Source of the DNA: Myxococcales bacterium
GTDB lineage: Bacteria > Myxococcota > UBA796 > SXON01
Direction: 5' to 3'
Assembly (NCBI GenBank): GCA_009692585.1
Contig: SHYX01000016.1
Span: 27,212-91,211 of the forward strand
DNA length: 64,000 nucleotides
The notes under the pieces are model-generated. The model worked only from the letters and a program-made list of their open reading frames with translations. It made no database searches and was not told the origin of the DNA. The first letter of the stretch is position 1; each line of letters starts with the position of its first letter. Position numbers and translations under genes: made by a program. Positions 47,400 to 55,820 of the stretch are shown here, piece after piece.

Positions 47400-49591
47400 C
47401 GTGGCTCCAAAGCCGAAAATATCCGTTCTGGCGTCATCGGGAGGGTGTCGAGGATGGCCCCCGTGGCGCGTTCGATTGCTTGGGCCACAGCGGCCGCCGG
47501 CGCATCCATGGGGATCTCCCCGATGCCCTTGGCGCCAAACGGTCCCCCTGCGTAGGGGATCTCCTCGAGGATCGTGATCATCTCCGGCGCGTCCAGCGCG
47601 GTGGGGATGATGTAGTTGGTGAGGCGGTCGTTGCGCATGCAGCCGCGGGCGTCGAGCACCACCTCTTCCGCCGTCGCCCACCCCAGCGCTTGGAGGGTGC
47701 CGCCCTCGATCTGGCCAGCGGCCAGCACCGGCGAGAGGGCACGCCCGACGTCGGTGGAGGTGACGACGCGGTCGTAGAGCACCTCACCGGTGTCGAGATC
47801 GACCCTCAGGTCCACGATGACACACGACCACCCGAAGGTGGGGTAGGCGTCGCCCTGGTAGGTGTCCGGATCCCACTGGATATTGGCGTCGACCTCGTAG
47901 GTCTCCTCGACCGCGAGCGGTCCCCAGCTCGGGTCCCATCGCCCCACCAACGCGTCGAAGCTCCCGTCGCCCAGGCGGCTCCGCAAGAGCGTCAACAACT
48001 GCTGCGCGGCCTTCTGGCAGGTGCCGCCCACCACCATCGCCGTGCGACTGGCGACGGTCGGACCACTGTCCGGGACCAGCCCCGTGTCGTGGGGCGTGTT
48101 GAACGCGCGCTCGGCCGGAATGCCGAGGGTCTCGCCGACGATCATCGGGAAGATGGTCTCGGTACCCTGACCGATGTCGGTCGACGACGACAGGATCGCG
48201 ATGTCGTTGCCGCGAACCTCCAGCCCGACTTTCCCCTTGATCTTCGCCTCCCCATTCCCGGTGAATCCGCAGCCGTGCCAGGCCAGCGCCAGGCCCCGCC
48301 CCGCCGCCATCCGCGCGCCGGTGACCCCCGGGCGAACCGTGTTCCGCGTGACCGGGGCCTCCGCCGCTCGTTGGGCCGACTCCAGCACGGCGAACCCACC
48401 GGGTGCGACGAGCACCTGCCCGGTGCCGGTGATGTCACCGTCCCGGTACAGGTTTCGCCGGCGCAGCTCGACAGGATCCAGGCTCAGGGTTCTTGCCACA
48501 CGGTCCATGTGGCGCTCCATCGCCCATTGTGCCTGGGGCGCACCGAATCCGCGGAAGGCCCCGTTGGGTGGGGTGTGAGTGGCAACCACCGTCCCCGACA
48601 GGTCGACGAATGGGCAACGGTAGGGGCCCCCGACATGCAGGATCGCGCGGCTGAGCACCACCGTCGACAGCGTGTGGTACGCCCCACCGTCCATCCAGAG
48701 CCGCGCGTGCAACTCCAGCAGCAGCCCTTCTTGAGAGACCAGCGTGGCGAGGTCGATGACCGCCGGGTGCCGTTTCGTGGTGCAGCGCAGGTCCTCGTCG
48801 CGACGGTAGGTGATCTTGACCGGGCGGCCCGTGCGCAGGGCCAACAAGGTCGCGTGGCAGGCGAGGATCGACGGGTACTCTTCCTTGCCGCCGAAGCCAC
48901 CGCCGGTGACGGCCTGTAGGACGTTGACGCGGTCGTGCCCGACCATTCGCTTGACCGCCCGGTCTACGTAGTAGGGGCATTGCATCGACCCCACCAGCGC
49001 AATGCCGCCGTCCGGGCGCGGCGAGGCGATCATGCTCTGCGGCTCGATGTAGAGCTGCTCCTGCAGCCCGGTGGCATAGCGGGCGCGGACGAGATGGCCG
49101 GGGAGCTTGCTGCGCTCACCCCGTTGGATGCGAATGCGCTTGTAGACGTTGTCGTCACCGTAGACGCGGATCTCGTGACCTTCCGCGGCGAGGGGGTCCA
49201 GGAGCGCGGGGAGGTCCTCGTACTCGACCAGCACCGCCTTGGCGGCGGCGAGAGCTCGTTCCCGGGTCGGGGCGGCGACCAACGCGATGGGTTCGGTGAC
49301 GTGACGAACCAGCCCATCGGCGAGAATGGGTTGATCGTCGGTCATCAGCGTCACCACGTTCGGGCCGGGAAGGTCCGCCGCGGTGACCAGGGTGATGCCG
49401 GTCCAGTCGAACGTGGGCTCGCGCCGAACCGACAGGATGCGCGCGTGGGCCCGTTCGCTGCGGACGGTGGCGCCGTAGAGCACGCCCTCAGGACGCAGAT
49501 CGTCCGCGTACAACGCCCGACCGGTGAGCTTGTCCGGCCCGTCGCGACGGGGCGGTGAGGTGCCGATAGTCATGACCCGCGACGATATCAT
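47396..49591 (-). CDS. molybdenum-cofactor subunit of a xanthine dehydrogenase-family enzyme
   Basis: 731 residues. Seen: GRALYADDLRPEGVLYGATVRS, GGGFGGKEEYPSILACHATLLA, YRCPFVDLSGTVVATHTPPNGAFRGFGAPQ, and the C-terminal GAKGIGEIPMDAPAAAVAQAI with the catalytic Glu. The substrate (purine, aldehyde or other heterocycle) cannot be read from motifs. No XdhC-type maturation gene is nearby. It is the first gene of the operon; ATG 49573 is an alternative start. Confidence 0.9.
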   Translation of the reverse strand: MISSRVMTIGTSPPRRDGPDKLTGRALYADDLRPEGVLYGATVRSERAHARILSVRREPTFDWTGITLVTAADLPGPNVVTLMTDDQPILADGLVRHVTEPIALVAAPTRERALAAAKAVLVEYEDLPALLDPLAAEGHEIRVYGDDNVYKRIRIQRGERSKLPGHLVRARYATGLQEQLYIEPQSMIASPRPDGGIALVGSMQCPYYVDRAVKRMVGHDRVNVLQAVTGGGFGGKEEYPSILACHATLLALRTGRPVKITYRRDEDLRCTTKRHPAVIDLATLVSQEGLLLELHARLWMDGGAYHTLSTVVLSRAILHVGGPYRCPFVDLSGTVVATHTPPNGAFRGFGAPQAQWAMERHMDRVARTLSLDPVELRRRNLYRDGDITGTGQVLVAPGGFAVLESAQRAAEAPVTRNTVRPGVTGARMAAGRGLALAWHGCGFTGNGEAKIKGKVGLEVRGNDIAILSSSTDIGQGTETIFPMIVGETLGIPAERAFNTPHDTGLVPDSGPTVASRTAMVVGGTCQKAAQQLLTLLRSRLGDGSFDALVGRWDPSWGPLAVEETYEVDANIQWDPDTYQGDAYPTFGWSCVIVDLRVDLDTGEVLYDRVVTSTDVGRALSPVLAAGQIEGGTLQALGWATAEEVVLDARGCMRNDRLTNYIIPTALDAPEMITILEEIPYAGGPFGAKGIGEIPMDAPAAAVAQAIERATGAILDTLPMTPERIFSALEPR

Positions 49592-49606
49592 GCGGCCGAG
49601 GTGTAC

Positions 49607-50257
49607 TCAGGCCAGGATCACTCGAAGGCATCCCAACGCGTACCACAACGATCGGACGAAGGAGATCGAGCGTGACCCGGCGGCATAGTGGGTCGACACC
49701 GGCCGCTCTTCGACTCGGCGACCCTCGCGGACCAGTCCGACGATCACCTGTTGGTCGAAGAGGAAGTCGTCCGAATACGCGGCCATGGGGAGCCCCCGCA
49801 GCGCCTCGATCCGATAGGCCCGAGCGCCGGTGTGCAGTTCGGTGAAGGCAGTGCCGAATCGGAGGTTGGCCACGCCGGTCAGCAGGCGATTCCCGAGGCG
49901 GCGCCAGGTGGGGATGACGCTCGGATCAGACAGGAAGCGACTTCCCAACGCGGCGTCCGCGTCGGCCAGGGCATCGACGAGGGCCAGCGTCGCACGCGTG
50001 TCATATTGGCCGTCCCCGTGCAGCAGCACCACCTGCGTGGCGCCCGCCGCGATGGCCGCGGCGTACCCTGACTTCTGTGCCGCGCCGTAGCCGCGGTTCC
50101 GTTCGTGCCGAATCCATTGGGTGTGCGGACGGGATCCCGAGGCCGGCACCACGCTACCGTCATCGACGACGATGGCGAGGAGCCCGTCCGGCAGCTCGCC
50201 GAGGACGCGGGCCAGCGGCCCAGGAGTGTCCAGGGTGGGCAACACCACGGCGATCAT
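49607..50257 (-). CDS. family 2 glycosyltransferase
   Basis: 216 residues. A GT-A fold is indicated by VVLPTLDTPGPLARVLGEL, IVVDDGS, ERNRGYGAAQKSGYAAA and LLHGDGQYD, the last standing in for the DXD motif. It resembles dolichol-phosphate-mannose-type transferases. ATG 50257 overlaps the stop of the preceding transferase (ATGA). Confidence 0.88.
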   Translation of the reverse strand: MIAVVLPTLDTPGPLARVLGELPDGLLAIVVDDGSVVPASGSRPHTQWIRHERNRGYGAAQKSGYAAAIAAGATQVVLLHGDGQYDTRATLALVDALADADAALGSRFLSDPSVIPTWRRLGNRLLTGVANLRFGTAFTELHTGARAYRIEALRGLPMAAYSDDFLFDQQVIVGLVREGRRVEERPVSTHYAAGSRSISFVRSLWYALGCLRVILA

Positions 50258-51198
50258 CGAGACACGTCCTCCCAGCGGGCGCGGCCCTGCCACATGCGGG
50301 TGAGCATCGCCCACTCCCCCGAAGACCAGCTGGCCTGGTCGCGCCGCCGATCCGCGAGCCAGTGGGGGGCGTCCGCGAGCCCCTCGGCGAACCCGCGTAC
50401 CGCTGCGAGTCGGGCACCCGCCGGCAGCTCGGCGCCCGGTCCGTGCCCTCGACCGGCGAGGCCAGCGAGCACCACGTAGCGGAGGAGGGTGGTGGCCGGG
50501 AGACACAGCAGCGCGCTCATCGGCAGCGAACGCACCGCGGCGCGAACGCGATTTCTCTCGATGAGCCGAACCTTCTCCGCGGATGCCCGTCCCCACGATG
50601 CGCCGAGATGGTGCAGCACGACCGCGTCCGGGACGGAATGAATCGGAACGCCCCGCCGGTGCAGCCGCAGGGACAGGTCGACGTCTTCGCCGAAGTTGCC
50701 CAGGCGCTCGTCGAAGCCGCCGAGCCCGTCCCAGGCCTCCCTCGCCACCAACGCCGCTGCACCGGAAAAACAGCCGGGCACCCCCTTGATCGGCTGGTCT
50801 GGACCGTTACGTCCGCGCGCCCAGACGCTGCCATCCGGCAAGAACCCGAGGCCGATGTTGTCCAGGCGCCCGCTGCCGTCGGCCAGGCGGATCCGGGGCT
50901 GATACACCGCGATACCGCGCCATGCCGCCGCGAGATGCTCGACACATCTGGCTTCGAGCCGTGTGTCATCGTTGAGCAGCAGCACCTCGCCCCGCGTGGC
51001 CCGGGCGCCGGCATTCGCGGCCACCGCGAAGCCGGCGTTGTGGCCGAGTTGAATACTCGGTGCGTCGACCGCCAGCTCCTTGTTGGAGACAACCACCAGG
51101 AGTTCGTCGACTGGCCGCGTCTGAGCTCGAATCGAATCGATACAATCCTGGAGCAGCGATCCGCCGAGGTGGGTGACGACGATTGCAGCTACGCGCAC
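50254..51198 (-). CDS. family 2 glycosyltransferase, rhamnosyltransferase-like
   Basis: 314 residues. Seen: VAAIVVTHLGGSLLQDCIDSI, LGHNAGFAVAANAGAR, LLLNDDTRLE (metal site), and GGFDERLGNFGEDVDLSLRLHRRG (acceptor/base region). The last 80 residues contain a probable membrane-associated helix (LLCLPATTLLRYVVLAGLAG). Start is GTG 51198. Two transferases in tandem suggest a surface glycan function. Confidence 0.88.
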   Translation of the reverse strand: MRVAAIVVTHLGGSLLQDCIDSIRAQTRPVDELLVVVSNKELAVDAPSIQLGHNAGFAVAANAGARATRGEVLLLNDDTRLEARCVEHLAAAWRGIAVYQPRIRLADGSGRLDNIGLGFLPDGSVWARGRNGPDQPIKGVPGCFSGAAALVAREAWDGLGGFDERLGNFGEDVDLSLRLHRRGVPIHSVPDAVVLHHLGASWGRASAEKVRLIERNRVRAAVRSLPMSALLCLPATTLLRYVVLAGLAGRGHGPGAELPAGARLAAVRGFAEGLADAPHWLADRRRDQASWSSGEWAMLTRMWQGRARWEDVSR

Positions 51199-51213
51199 GC
51201 GTCTACCGGTCGG

Positions 51214-52119
51214 CTACCGACACGCGTCGTCGGCGGCGTGTGCCAGGCCGACGGCGGCGGCCAGCGCTCGGCTGACGTCCTCCGCGGGAGCGGGGTCCTC
51301 CGCGGGGGCGGCCGCCAGGACGGCGGCGCGCAGGCGTGGCCCCGCCTGGGCGGCGCGTTTCGCGCTGCTCTCGGCGGCGAGCGCCGCGGCCTGGGCCACC
51401 TGGGCCTCCGGGGGGAAGCCGAGGAACGGGTAGTTGGTGGCGGTCGACTGCGCCGTCAGCCCGGCGCGCTCCACCTCGAAGGCCACCTTGTCCGCCACGC
51501 CCAGCACGACCTTGAGTCCTCGCGAGCGCTCGGCGTGCGCCTCGATCGCCGCCTCTAGGGCGGACAGGTGCGATGCGGCGGCTTGGGGGTCCGCCGCGGG
51601 CGTCGGGGGGATCACCAGCGCCACGGCCAGCGTCCGGCGCGCCGCGTCGACGCGGGCCGCCGCTTCGTACCGCGTGGACGCCAGGGCCACGGCCAGCGAG
51701 CTGTCGGCCCGCGCGCGCGACCACAGCGAGAGGCGCTCGATCACGCCGCGGCTCGTTTCGATCAGCGCGTCGGTGCCCGCCACCTGCTCCTGCGTGCGCA
51801 ACGACCAGTCCGTCCACCTGGCCTGAGCGAGCCCGAGGTCGGTGCCGTGGCTGCGAGAGCCGCGGGTGAAGGCGTCCTGCGCCATCTCACCGCGGTTCAC
51901 GTCGCGGGTCACCAGCGGCGCGCCCGCGGCACCGGCGGCCAGGTCGACGGCCTGCGCCGCCGCCAACGACGCGTCGGCCTGGGTGCGGGCAAGCGCCACG
52001 GCGCCGTCGAGCGTGCGCTCGAGGCGCGCCCAGGCACCGGTCTCGGCGTCTCTCGCGGCCGAGCAGGCCTGGCGGTGCTCGAACCAGCTGCAGCCGAGAA
52101 GGAGGGTCAGGATGAGCAT
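51214..52119 (-). CDS. Ala-rich helical lipoprotein
   Basis: 301 residues with a strong lipobox, MLILTLLLGC (Cys10). The rest is almost wholly helical, Ala-rich and charged, a coiled-coil-like composition (ARTQADASLAAAQAVDLAA; EAAIEAHAERSRGLKVVLG). No family is recognised. It may be an outer-membrane-attached spacer or TolC-like helical protein. It is divergent from lpdA. Confidence 0.7.
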   Translation of the reverse strand: MLILTLLLGCSWFEHRQACSAARDAETGAWARLERTLDGAVALARTQADASLAAAQAVDLAAGAAGAPLVTRDVNRGEMAQDAFTRGSRSHGTDLGLAQARWTDWSLRTQEQVAGTDALIETSRGVIERLSLWSRARADSSLAVALASTRYEAAARVDAARRTLAVALVIPPTPAADPQAAASHLSALEAAIEAHAERSRGLKVVLGVADKVAFEVERAGLTAQSTATNYPFLGFPPEAQVAQAAALAAESSAKRAAQAGPRLRAAVLAAAPAEDPAPAEDVSRALAAAVGLAHAADDACR

Positions 52120-52179
52120 CGCCGCGATGGTAGCATCGCTGCCCCGGCCGTGGCTGCGCGTTAGACCGCGCGCCTTCCG

Positions 52180-53592
52180 GTGAGCGCGATGGAATCCAAG
52201 TCCTACACTGCGGTCGTCCTGGGCGCGGGCCCCGGCGGCTACCCCTGCGCCATCCGCCTCGGGCAACTGGGCGTCCGGACCCTGGTCATCGAGCGCGAGT
52301 ACTGGGGCGGCGTCTGCCTCAATGTCGGCTGCATCCCGTCGAAGGCGCTCATCACCGCTGGCAAGCGGGTCGAAGAGATCAACCACGCCGACGCCATGGG
52401 CATCGAGGTGTCCGGCACGCCCGTCGTGAACATGACCAAGCTGCAGGCCTGGAAGGCGAGCGTTGTCAACAAGCTCACCGGCGGTGTCCGCACCCTGCTC
52501 AAGGCCAACAAGGTCGACATGATGGTGGGTGAGGCCACCTTCGTCGGTCCGCGGGCGCTGCAGGTCAAGACCGCCGAGGGAGTGGTGCGGGTGGACGCGG
52601 AGCACGTCGTCATCGCCGTCGGCAGCCGCCCCATCGAGATTGGGGGCTTCTCGTTCGCGGACGGCCGCGTGCTCGACAGCACCAAGGCGCTGGCCCTTCC
52701 GGAAATCCCCAGGCGGTTGGCGGTCATCGGTGGCGGCTACATCGGGCTGGAGATGGGGGGGATGTTCGCCAAGCTCGGCAGCGCGGTGACGATCATCGAA
52801 GCGGCCGATCAGGTCCTTCCGGGTTTCGATGTCGACGTGGTCAAGGTCATCGAGCGTCGACTCAAGAAGGACAAGGTCAAGGTGGTGTGCAAGGCCAAGG
52901 CGCTGGGGTGGGAAGAAGGCGACGGCGGCGCGCTCCTCCACTACGAGACGGCGGAGGGAAAGGTCACGGTCGAGGTGGACTACATCCTCGTCACCGTGGG
53001 GCGTCGCCCGAACACGGACACCTGCGCCCTGGAGGCGACGGGCGTGGGGATGGAGGGCCGATTCATCAAGACCGACACCCAACTCAAGACGAGCGTACCT
53101 GGCGTCTACGCCATCGGCGACTGCACCACCGGGCTGATGCTGGCGCACAAGGCCACCCACGAGGGCGAGATCTGCGCAGAGGTGATCGCCGGCCATCGGG
53201 CGCACAACGTCGCCAAGACCGTGCCCGCGGTGGTCTTCACCGACCCTGAGATCGCCACCGCCGGGCTGATGGAGCACGAGGCCAAGGTCCAAGGCTACAG
53301 CATCAAGGTGGGCAAGGTGCCTTTCGCCGCCATTGGGCGGGCGCTGACGACAAACGACACGGACGGCTTCGTCAAGGTCATCATCGATGCCCGCAACCAG
53401 CGCGTCCTTGGTGTCACCATCGTCGGCGCCCACGCCAGCGATCTCATCAGCGAGGCGGCCCTGGCCATCGAGATGGACTGCGAAGCGCTCGACATCGGGC
53501 TCACGATCCACCCCCATCCCACCCTCGGCGAAGGGGTGATGGAGGCGGCCAAGGCGGCGATCGGCCAGGCCGTCCACGTGATGAACGCGTGA
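52180..53592 (+). CDS. lpdA: dihydrolipoyl dehydrogenase
   Basis: 470 residues, the E3 flavoenzyme of 2-oxoacid dehydrogenase or glycine cleavage complexes. Seen: VVLGAGPGGYPCAIRLGQLG (FAD), CLNVGCIPSKAL (redox disulfide), VIGGGYIGLEMGG (NAD), VYAIGDCT, and HPHPTLGEG (catalytic His-Glu). GTG 52180 is taken; ATG 52189 is nearly equivalent. The next gene's original GTG overlaps its stop. No E1 or E2 gene is present here. Confidence 0.96.
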   Translation: MSAMESKSYTAVVLGAGPGGYPCAIRLGQLGVRTLVIEREYWGGVCLNVGCIPSKALITAGKRVEEINHADAMGIEVSGTPVVNMTKLQAWKASVVNKLTGGVRTLLKANKVDMMVGEATFVGPRALQVKTAEGVVRVDAEHVVIAVGSRPIEIGGFSFADGRVLDSTKALALPEIPRRLAVIGGGYIGLEMGGMFAKLGSAVTIIEAADQVLPGFDVDVVKVIERRLKKDKVKVVCKAKALGWEEGDGGALLHYETAEGKVTVEVDYILVTVGRRPNTDTCALEATGVGMEGRFIKTDTQLKTSVPGVYAIGDCTTGLMLAHKATHEGEICAEVIAGHRAHNVAKTVPAVVFTDPEIATAGLMEHEAKVQGYSIKVGKVPFAAIGRALTTNDTDGFVKVIIDARNQRVLGVTIVGAHASDLISEAALAIEMDCEALDIGLTIHPHPTLGEGVMEAAKAAIGQAVHVMNA

Positions 53593-54512
53593 TCGCCACG
53601 GAGCTCACCCTGGGCCAGGCCCGAGGGGCGTGGCTCACGGCGTAAGGGCTCTGCGAGCGCGGCGGCGGCTCGCTTTCGGCGATGGTGGCCGCGACCGGAT
53701 GGTTGCGCACGCTCGGGGGTGCCGAGGCCTATGTGGCGGTGCGCGCGCGCCGGTCGCGGGTCTCGGTGTTGGAGCTCAATGCCGCCTTGCAGTCCGGCGA
53801 GCTGCGCGTGATCCCCTGCGCCCGCGGCTGTATGTACGCGGTGCCGGCTGACCAGGCCCCGTGGGGTCTCCGATTCGCCGCCTCCCTCACCCGCAACCGG
53901 ATCCGCAAGGAGCTCGACACGGTCGGGGTCACGCCCAACGAGCGGGAGCGGCTCGCCGGGCGAGTGCTCTCCGAGTTGATGCGGGCTCCGTGCTCCACCG
54001 ATGGCCTGCGTGGCACCCTCAAGGGAGAGGTCCGAGGACTGGGCGAGCTGGGCAAGAAATTCGGGATGTCCTCGCCGCTGCCGGGTGTGTTGCGGCTGTT
54101 GGAGTTCGACGGCAAGATCCAGCGACGGCCCGTGGGTGGCATAGACAACGAGCGGTACCAATGGCGCGCCGAGCTGGTCGACCCTTTCGCCGCTGTCCCC
54201 GACGAGGCCGACGCCATCGCGCTGACAGCCGGCATGCTCCGCTTCTGGTTGCCCCACGCCGGCCCCGCCACCCTCGACGAGTTCGTGGCCTGGTCGGGCG
54301 CGTCGAAGACCATGGCGCGGGCCGCCGCGGAACGCGTGGGCGTACGCGGTTTGAACGTTGTAGGACTCGGGTCGGCGATGATGATGCCGGATGCGGTGCT
54401 GGCGTCGCAGGAGCCGGCCCCGCCCCCCCCTACCGCGCGATCTTCCGCCGCGGCCCGCGCTTCTCGGGCAGGCTCTGGTTCGGCGACGCCAGCACCGCCA
54501 CACCCTCGGTGA
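53589..54512 (+). pseudogene. winged-helix AlkX/YcaQ-like gene with nonsense codon and lost C-terminus
   Basis: From GTG 53589 (overlapping the lpdA stop) the frame reads MIATELTLGQARGAWLTA, then TAA at 53643, then GLCERGGGSLSAMVAATGWLRTLGG in the same frame. Homologues I know of have Gln-Gly-Leu there, so CAA to TAA fits. After VRGLNVVGLGSAMMMPDAVLAS the domain stops and the reading continues as Pro/Ala/Ser filler over the end of the next gene. A shorter protein from ATG 53682 could still be made. The family includes DNA-repair glycosylase-like proteins. Confidence 0.7.
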
Positions 54513-55785
54513 ACGGGGTGTGCGGGTCGACGTCCCAGCGCTCCATCCCGGTGAAGATCCAGCCGCGTTGCAACCACTTGGCCAGTTCACGCGCGAGCGC
54601 GTGCGGGTTGCTGCCCTGGAGGGCAACGCGGCGCGGATCCAGCGCGGTCACGGCCTCGACGACCCGGCCGCCGAGCTCCTTGCGACCGGTGTCGATCCAA
54701 ACCAGCGGGCGCCGCCCGGCCAGGCGAGGGGTGACATCTTCGATGGCCTCGGGCCAACTGAACGAGGAGAACTCGGCGGCCACACGATTGTGGGCGACGT
54801 TTTCGACCGCGCGTTGATAGGCGCGGGGGTCGGTCTCGACGCCGTAGGCCCACCCCGCCCTGCGGGCGAGGATCGCGGTGCGCAGCCCGATGTGTGCGCC
54901 CAGATCAAGCACGGCATCTCCGGGTTCCACGGCGAGGAGCCGGGGGGCGGCCTCCACCAGCGAGACGAAGGCGTCGAGCTGCCGGGGCAGGTGCTCTTCG
55001 GTCCCGACCCGCCAGTGCATCCCGGCGACGGACCACTCCAGGTGGTCCAGTCCGTAGAGTTTCTGCCACCCGAGGCCCGCCTTGTCTTCTTCGACCGGCA
55101 GCTCCATCACCACGCCGCGCAGCTCGACCAGGGTGGTGGCGAGCATGGGCGCCCATGAGGCCACCGCGGGCGCGAAGCGTGAGGTGCGCACCGCAACGAG
55201 CAGCTGCCCGCCAATCTCGCGGGCGCGCAGGCTGTCGATCACGCCCTCGGTGCGCATTTCCGCGTTGCGCAGGGAGGTGGCCGCAGCGCCCATGAACGAG
55301 CGCACCAGCGGCGACAGTTTTTCACAACCCGGAATGGCGACCAGACCGTGGCCTTCGCGCGCGGGCACGCCGACGCGAGGATAGCCGAGGTCGGAGCTAC
55401 CCCAGTGGACGGTCACGTCGCTGACGTTCCCGGGGAGGCGATGGAGGGGGCCGGGGGCAAGGTCGATGCCCGAGGCGCGCCCCGCCTCGGTCCAGAGGGC
55501 CTCGTGGCCGTCGTACTGCCCCCGCGGGCTCAGGTGCATCCACGGGCAGCCTCCGCAGGGTCCCCACTTGTCGCAGGTCGGCTGTACGCGGTGGGGGTGG
55601 GGTCGATCCGCGGGTCCGAGAGCGCGGGCGCGCACCTGCCGACCCTGGCGTCCGAAGACGCGCGCACGCACGGCTTCACCTGGAATGCCGCCGAAGACCG
55701 CCATCTGGGCACCGTCGCCCGAAACGTACGCTTCGCCGCGGCTGAGCCACCCCTCGGGGACGACGACGTGCACGTCCTCTTTCAT
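54430..55785 (-). CDS. RumA/TrmA-like methyltransferase without the catalytic Cys
   Basis: 451 residues: N-terminal TRAM-like domain (1-65), four Fe-S cysteines (C71-x5-C77-x2-C80, and C154), and a SAM domain (VLDLGAHIGLRTAIL). In active m5U methyltransferases the motif is SCNP; here it is QGSNP (about 393-397), and the DPPR motif is DTGRKE. RNA methylation by the usual mechanism is therefore unlikely. The gene's end overlaps the broken AlkX-like gene. Confidence 0.8.
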   Translation of the reverse strand: MKEDVHVVVPEGWLSRGEAYVSGDGAQMAVFGGIPGEAVRARVFGRQGRQVRARALGPADRPHPHRVQPTCDKWGPCGGCPWMHLSPRGQYDGHEALWTEAGRASGIDLAPGPLHRLPGNVSDVTVHWGSSDLGYPRVGVPAREGHGLVAIPGCEKLSPLVRSFMGAAATSLRNAEMRTEGVIDSLRAREIGGQLLVAVRTSRFAPAVASWAPMLATTLVELRGVVMELPVEEDKAGLGWQKLYGLDHLEWSVAGMHWRVGTEEHLPRQLDAFVSLVEAAPRLLAVEPGDAVLDLGAHIGLRTAILARRAGWAYGVETDPRAYQRAVENVAHNRVAAEFSSFSWPEAIEDVTPRLAGRRPLVWIDTGRKELGGRVVEAVTALDPRRVALQGSNPHALARELAKWLQRGWIFTGMERWDVDPHTPFTEGVAVLASPNQSLPEKRGPRRKIAR

Positions 55786-55820
55786 CGGGCCGCGGTATCA
55801 CGGGATAGGCCGCGGGCAGC

